A stretch of DNA of 64,000 bases from positions 1-64,000 of the forward strand of contig CAITIQ010000270.1 in the NCBI GenBank assembly GCA_903892415.1. Reading direction: 5' to 3'. Each line of letters begins with the position of its first letter. Positions within the stretch are counted from its first letter, which is position 1. The position numbers and the translations under genes are program-made. The notes under the pieces are model-generated. The model saw nothing but the letters and a program-made list of their open reading frames with translations, was not told where the DNA came from and did not search any database. This document shows positions 59,601 to 64,000 of this stretch, piece by piece. The DNA comes from an uncultured delta proteobacterium. Lineage in GTDB: Bacteria > Myxococcota_A > Polyangia > Polyangiales > Polyangiaceae.

Positions 59601-61419
59601 CGCGGTCGAGGCTGAGCATGCGCTTGCGATCCGGCTTGTGCGACGGCCGATCGTAGATGCCGAAGCCGCTGGTTTCAGCGGTTAGGAAGCCGGACAGATC
59701 GAGCGGATTGAGCGTGCCTTCGAAGCTCGCGAAGCTGACGCGATCCAAGCGCCACCCCACGTGCGACTGCGGGTGCGCACCCAGATCCCGCAATATGCCT
59801 TGTAGCTCGACGTGATCGGCCAGGACGTCGCTCGCGACCAGCGGCAACGTTGGGTCGCCCAAATCGAGCGTCGCCTGATCGATGCGGAAATCGCCGTCGC
59901 TCCAGCGCGCGGTGATGTCGTTGGCGATCAGCCGCTTGCCGTCGAGGCGAACGCGCAGATCGGCTCGGTCGGAGAAGATCTTCCCGTCCAGCCCGATGTT
60001 GGACGCGCCCACTGTGCCGGAGAGGCGCGGCAAGAGTTCGAAGGCGGCGCGCTCGGCTTGCACGTCGACCTCGACCGCGCCGGTGGTGTGCGGGAACTTC
60101 ACGAAGCGGTGCAACAGGGCGACGGGGGCCTTGAGGCTCGCGCGTCCACGAATCAGCCCGATGCCCTCGAGCGAGAGCAGCGCCGTCGGTAGCTCGACGG
60201 TGCCGAGCTCCACAGCCACCGCACGCCAATCGCCTGGCTCGAGCTCGCACACGGGGCGCGTGCCAGGCGCGGGATCCAAGTCTGCGCTGGCCTTGAGCGC
60301 GAAGCGCCGAATGGTGAACAAGTTGGTCTTTGGATTGAAGCCCGAACGCAGCTCCAATTGACACAAGCGGTCTTCCTCCACCGCGGTGCGCTCGGGATAG
60401 GCGAGGTCCGGGTGTTGCCAGGTGAGCGTGCCGCGGGCCGCGCGCGCAGCTAGCTCGAAGGCGAGCCCTTCGCCGAAGGCGAGGTCCACGTCGACCTCGG
60501 CGACCTTGGTGCGCACGTCATCCACCGTGAGGTCCAAGGCCGCGTCGGTGATGCTCAGCGATCGCAGCGGCGCACGCTCGAGCGGCTTGGACTCGCTGCC
60601 GTCATCCTCGGGGAGAGTGGGCGTGAAATTGACGAGCTCCCCGTCCTTCAACACCACGCGCGCGCGCAGCCCGACCACCTCCACCTCGCCAGCGTCCACG
60701 CGACCGCTGATCAGCGAGAACAACCGAGGACGCACGGTGGCCTCTTCCACCTCGAGGAACGGCGAGCCGCCGTCGTGGCTCTCGACCTCGACGTCTTGCA
60801 CCGTGACGGCGAGCGGCCAAAGCGTTGCACGCGAGCGGAAGGTAGCGTGCGCGCCGAGCTCGGCCTGGAGCAGCTTGCTGGTCTCCCCCGCGGCCCACGC
60901 TTGCACGAACGGCGAGCGCACCATCAGCGCGGCGAGCAGCGGCACCAGGCCGATCACCGCGAACAGCGAGGAGATCACCAAGGCGACGATGCGCGGAGCC
61001 CGCGAGCGCCGTTTGGCTTTTGCGAGCGGCTTACTCGAGGGCCGCGGCTTGGGGCGAGGCGTGGCGGTGGGCGGCGCGGTAGCTGACGGCGCGGCCGGAG
61101 GGCGCAGCGAGTAGCCTCCGCCGGAAGGAGGAGGGTCTACGGAAGGCGGAGGGCGCAACGAGTAGCCGCTATCGGAACGCGGCGGCTCGCCGGAAGGCGG
61201 AGGGCGCAGCGAATGACTCGTGCCAAAGTCAGGTTCGATCGGGGCCTTCGGCCATCCTCCCCAAGGAGGGCCCGAGTCATTTTGTTCACTCCATCCACCT
61301 TCGGTGGAATGGCCGCCGCCAGAAGCCGGCGGCTCTGCGGAGGGCGGAGGGCGCAGCGAATAGCCGCTACCCGAGCGTGGACTCGGGGGCGGGTCTTCGT
61401 CCTTTCCTCCGGGCTCCAC
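56668..61419 (-). CDS. tamB: TamB-like translocation/assembly protein with Pro-rich N-terminal tail
   Basis: 1583 residues. A cytoplasmic low-complexity tail (about 1-135) has at least four copies of an SLRPPPS-containing repeat. It is followed by a basic stretch and one membrane span (IVALVISSLFAVIGLVPLLAALM), then a very long beta-taco periplasmic domain with repeated GxxxxSGxxxL strands (DISGRVPLIGLGYG, LSGDLTAPKVSGSLRLRDG). The C-terminal DUF490/TamB domain is at about 1300-1583 (LLLTVGMTRAEVDRGLATSL, GKRLTEDLRANVTTT). It bridges inner and outer membranes. Start GTG 61419, five bases after the preceding lipoprotein gene. Codons 35-69 come from the palindromic element. Confidence 0.88.
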   Translation of the reverse strand: MEPGGKDEDPPPSPRSGSGYSLRPPPSAEPPASGGGHSTEGGWSEQNDSGPPWGGWPKAPIEPDFGTSHSLRPPPSGEPPRSDSGYSLRPPPSVDPPPSGGGYSLRPPAAPSATAPPTATPRPKPRPSSKPLAKAKRRSRAPRIVALVISSLFAVIGLVPLLAALMVRSPFVQAWAAGETSKLLQAELGAHATFRSRATLWPLAVTVQDVEVESHDGGSPFLEVEEATVRPRLFSLISGRVDAGEVEVVGLRARVVLKDGELVNFTPTLPEDDGSESKPLERAPLRSLSITDAALDLTVDDVRTKVAEVDVDLAFGEGLAFELAARAARGTLTWQHPDLAYPERTAVEEDRLCQLELRSGFNPKTNLFTIRRFALKASADLDPAPGTRPVCELEPGDWRAVAVELGTVELPTALLSLEGIGLIRGRASLKAPVALLHRFVKFPHTTGAVEVDVQAERAAFELLPRLSGTVGASNIGLDGKIFSDRADLRVRLDGKRLIANDITARWSDGDFRIDQATLDLGDPTLPLVASDVLADHVELQGILRDLGAHPQSHVGWRLDRVSFASFEGTLNPLDLSGFLTAETSGFGIYDRPSHKPDRKRMLSLDRADITGTLAIRPDACYLEKMHAVTGSSSIFTSVKLGFDSSFGLEVGRGTSIDFSELSPLISVPIGGLVEIEAQGTGSFEFPRIEGDLSIADFLLGGFQAGDIRRAHAVFVPLALDITNVELAKNQSVIQSPKLRVDFDAGPDVLVDAEVDTRAAPSLGIRDFFEVFQFDQDPRFKGIDGIAKGLATVHYAIGGEEDKCGTGTLQVKAQSELESPTFFGEKFDRGSLAVDFRWDDSEAGGDGMDIYLPALAVYDGSGSVVGEARIQNGNLSGTMFGSGLSLGSIEGTGALGSLLDGELSFIAKLSGTLNRMAADIDVSLSPLRFGANRLPGSRFAVRMTPDPAPPVYTERVTGCGRKIGPPFLLEEYEKDLPDGAFAVKGQLFGGQLELRDIEISKQRAKVVKGKVGIVNLDLGTLAAVHPKVALTGRVPNAHLSGEIDVARLELENLASADVTVDLSALELAQGGRSVKLAAASGPVRLTEGALGVPQLDFVIADSRRGARLAFNVEGKLRSPFGPAKPDLDVRIEMTPFNLAGLKNDLPQLDRIEGMASGGIQLSGDLTAPKVSGSLRLRDGSLALVGFPTTIEDIAVDVSLGDGELRVTKASASVGAGTVDISGRVPLIGLGYGTGSATITGRGLKLPAGEGIDVVVDADLDLTLPASDRKEGVLPDLRGRVDVSSFSYTRPISLIGELTKTIGKTEVTDFDPAGDFLSFNVLIDSQRPLRVDTELAEIQLEFVDPGLTLSGTNQRYGARGALRVLPESKLRLRNHEFDISEGFVRFEDATKIRADIDVRASTEIRRYAQADTAVTDGITATAGKWDVNAHAHGTSDELKLDLSSEPALAQEDIVLLLTVGMTRAEVDRGLATSLGETLGLEALTALTGADKAVKAVIPIIDYFHFGSTYSSRTGRTEPTVTIGKRLTEDLRANVTTTLTEQDVAATLEWRLQKGVSLEASYDNTNDIGTLVGNLGVDLHWRLEFE
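61212..61314 (+). repeat. Structured palindromic element, copy B (inside tamB N-terminus)
   Basis: AATGACTCGTG (61212-61222), GGGGCCTTCGGCC (61241-61253) and GGGCCCGAGTCATT match copy A in order and spacing. Outer arms AATGACTCG (61212-61220) and CGAGTCATT (61273-61281) pair perfectly. CCTCC/GGAGG (61256-61260, 61265-61269) replaces the GTTT/AAAC of copy A, and TCCACC/GGTGGA (61294-61299, 61303-61308) replaces its CACT/AGTG. It is read in frame on the minus strand and interrupts one unit of the SLRPPPS repeat of tamB. Confidence 0.75.
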
Positions 61420-61424
61420 CGTCT

Positions 61425-62390
61425 TTAGAAGTTGAACGTCGCCACGATGGGCGCGTGATCACTGGCTTGGCTCACCACCGTGTCATGCGGGATCGCGACG
61501 CTCGATTGGTCCAGCTTCTCGCTGAGCACCGGGTTCACCATCATGTGGTCGATCAGCTCTTGGGCGCCCTGGAAGTTGAAGGTCCACTGGTCCTCGAGCG
61601 GGGCGAACTGGGTCACGTCGAGGTAGTCGGGGTTGAGCACGGCGTTCACCGGCGGAGAACCTGGCAGATCGTTGAAGTCCCCCATGATGCCGATGGCCAG
61701 CGTGTTGTCTTGGCTGAACAGGAAGTCGGCGATGGCGCGCGTGTGTTGGGCCTCCGCGAGGCGCTTCTCCGGGTTGTCCGGCGGGCCTTTGGCTTTGAAG
61801 TGGACGCCCAAGAAGACGACCTTCTGATCGCCGATCTGAAAGTGATATTCCGGGCAATCGCGTGAGTAGGTGTAGGTCGGGGCGTTGGTGCCATCGAGCA
61901 GGAACTTCTCCTCGGCGTGCGTCACCACTTTGGTGAAGGGGAACTTCGCCATGGCGGCGATATCAACGCCGCGCGGGTCATTGCCCTCGCTGATCTCGCG
62001 CGTGGTGTACTCCCCGCCGAGCGCGTCGTTGATGTCGTCGAGGATGCCCTCGTTTTCGACCTCGACCAGGATCATCACGTCGGGGTTGATCTCGGAGAGC
62101 TTGCTGACGACGGCGTTCAGCTTGGTGTCGTAATCGGCTTGGGATTGCGAATCTTCCGAGGTGTTCGACGTGTCTTCGGTCGTGTCGAAGAAGTTGAAGA
62201 GGTTCCACGTGACCACGGTGACCGGCCCGCTCGGGTTGCCTCCACCACCACCGTTGCCGCCGCTGGTGGAGCTCGTCTCGCTGCTGGAGCCGCCCCCGCC
62301 GCTGGACGTTCCGGAGTCACCGCAGCCCGCTGCCGCGGAGAGGATGAGACAAAGCAAAGACCCCAAGACAGCGACACGACGCGCAAGCAT
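61425..62390 (-). CDS. Endonuclease/exonuclease/phosphatase-family lipoprotein
   Basis: 321 residues. A lipoprotein signal (GSLLCLILSAAAGC) and a Gly/Ser linker precede an EEP-fold catalytic domain with its usual residues: VVTWNLFNFFD (Asn), ILVEVEN (Glu metal ligand), VVFLGVHFKAKG (His), GIMGDFND (Asp, Asn) and QASDHAPIVATF (Asp-His). Members cleave phosphodiesters in nucleic acid, lipid or inositol phosphate; this one acts outside the cytoplasmic membrane. It lies between ettA (39 bp) and tamB (5 bp) on the same strand. ATG start at 62390. Confidence 0.88.
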   Translation of the reverse strand: MLARRVAVLGSLLCLILSAAAGCGDSGTSSGGGGSSSETSSTSGGNGGGGGNPSGPVTVVTWNLFNFFDTTEDTSNTSEDSQSQADYDTKLNAVVSKLSEINPDVMILVEVENEGILDDINDALGGEYTTREISEGNDPRGVDIAAMAKFPFTKVVTHAEEKFLLDGTNAPTYTYSRDCPEYHFQIGDQKVVFLGVHFKAKGPPDNPEKRLAEAQHTRAIADFLFSQDNTLAIGIMGDFNDLPGSPPVNAVLNPDYLDVTQFAPLEDQWTFNFQGAQELIDHMMVNPVLSEKLDQSSVAIPHDTVVSQASDHAPIVATFNF

Positions 62391-62429
62391 GGGGTCTAGG
62401 CTAACACGCCGCAGCGCTGAGCGCGGCCT

Positions 62430-64000
<1,571 letters not shown>

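Overview
This is a high-GC, densely coded bacterial chromosome segment. The gene content points to a myxobacterium (Myxococcota, probably Polyangia-like). The clues are numerous Ala/Ser/Pro-rich lipoproteins, a membrane Ser/Thr kinase paired with a sulfatase-modifying-factor (SUMF1) lipoprotein, a von Willebrand/FHA protein, an AgmX/PglI-type C-terminal domain, a bactofilin, and a RecA with a long Ala/Pro/Lys tail. This assignment is inferred from gene families, not from a database search.

Layout. 0-2.5 kb: a cupin protein cut by the left edge, an AraC regulator, an SRPBCC protein and a small conserved protein. 2.5-5.8 kb: a slipin, a 440-bp non-coding gap that holds a circularly permuted tRNA-like sequence, a TetR regulator and a divergent NAD(P)-binding protein. 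5.9-8.1 kb: exported proteins separated by strong hairpins. 8.1-13.5 kb: a patch of small accessory genes (SUKH, GNAT acetyltransferase, ribbon-helix-helix plus SPFH pair with a well-formed promoter/operator, DMP19, alanine-racemase-like enzyme, DUF1877). 13.6-29.1 kb: VWA-FHA protein, MiaB, a large lipoprotein, acyl-CoA ligase, Ser/Thr kinase, two SUMF1 proteins flanking an RNA methyltransferase, and a molybdopterin oxidoreductase.

29.3-36.7 kb looks like a biosynthetic island. It holds a beta-barrel protein, a Rieske-oxygenase homologue that has lost its Rieske cluster, a desaturase fused to a VanZ-like domain, a 28-residue peptide, a PaaK-type adenylating enzyme, a polytopic membrane protein, an O-methyltransferase and an intact Rieske oxygenase. 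37-54 kb is repair and envelope: addA and addB behind a bactofilin, a degenerate NtrC-like protein, a TolC protein, an HD-domain protein, a SprT-like protease and recA with a candidate SOS box. 53.4-64 kb is a leftward run of ettA (cut by the right edge), an endonuclease/exonuclease/phosphatase lipoprotein, tamB and tamA.

Two observations stand out. First, the tRNA-like sequence at about 3.9 kb has its T arm and 3' acceptor strand placed before its 5' acceptor strand, D arm and anticodon arm. Second, a roughly 90-100-bp palindromic element occurs twice. One copy lies between the NtrC-like gene and tolC, where it supplies the tolC ribosome binding site. The other copy lies in frame inside the proline-rich N-terminus of TamB. 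Their loops differ while several stems are kept.
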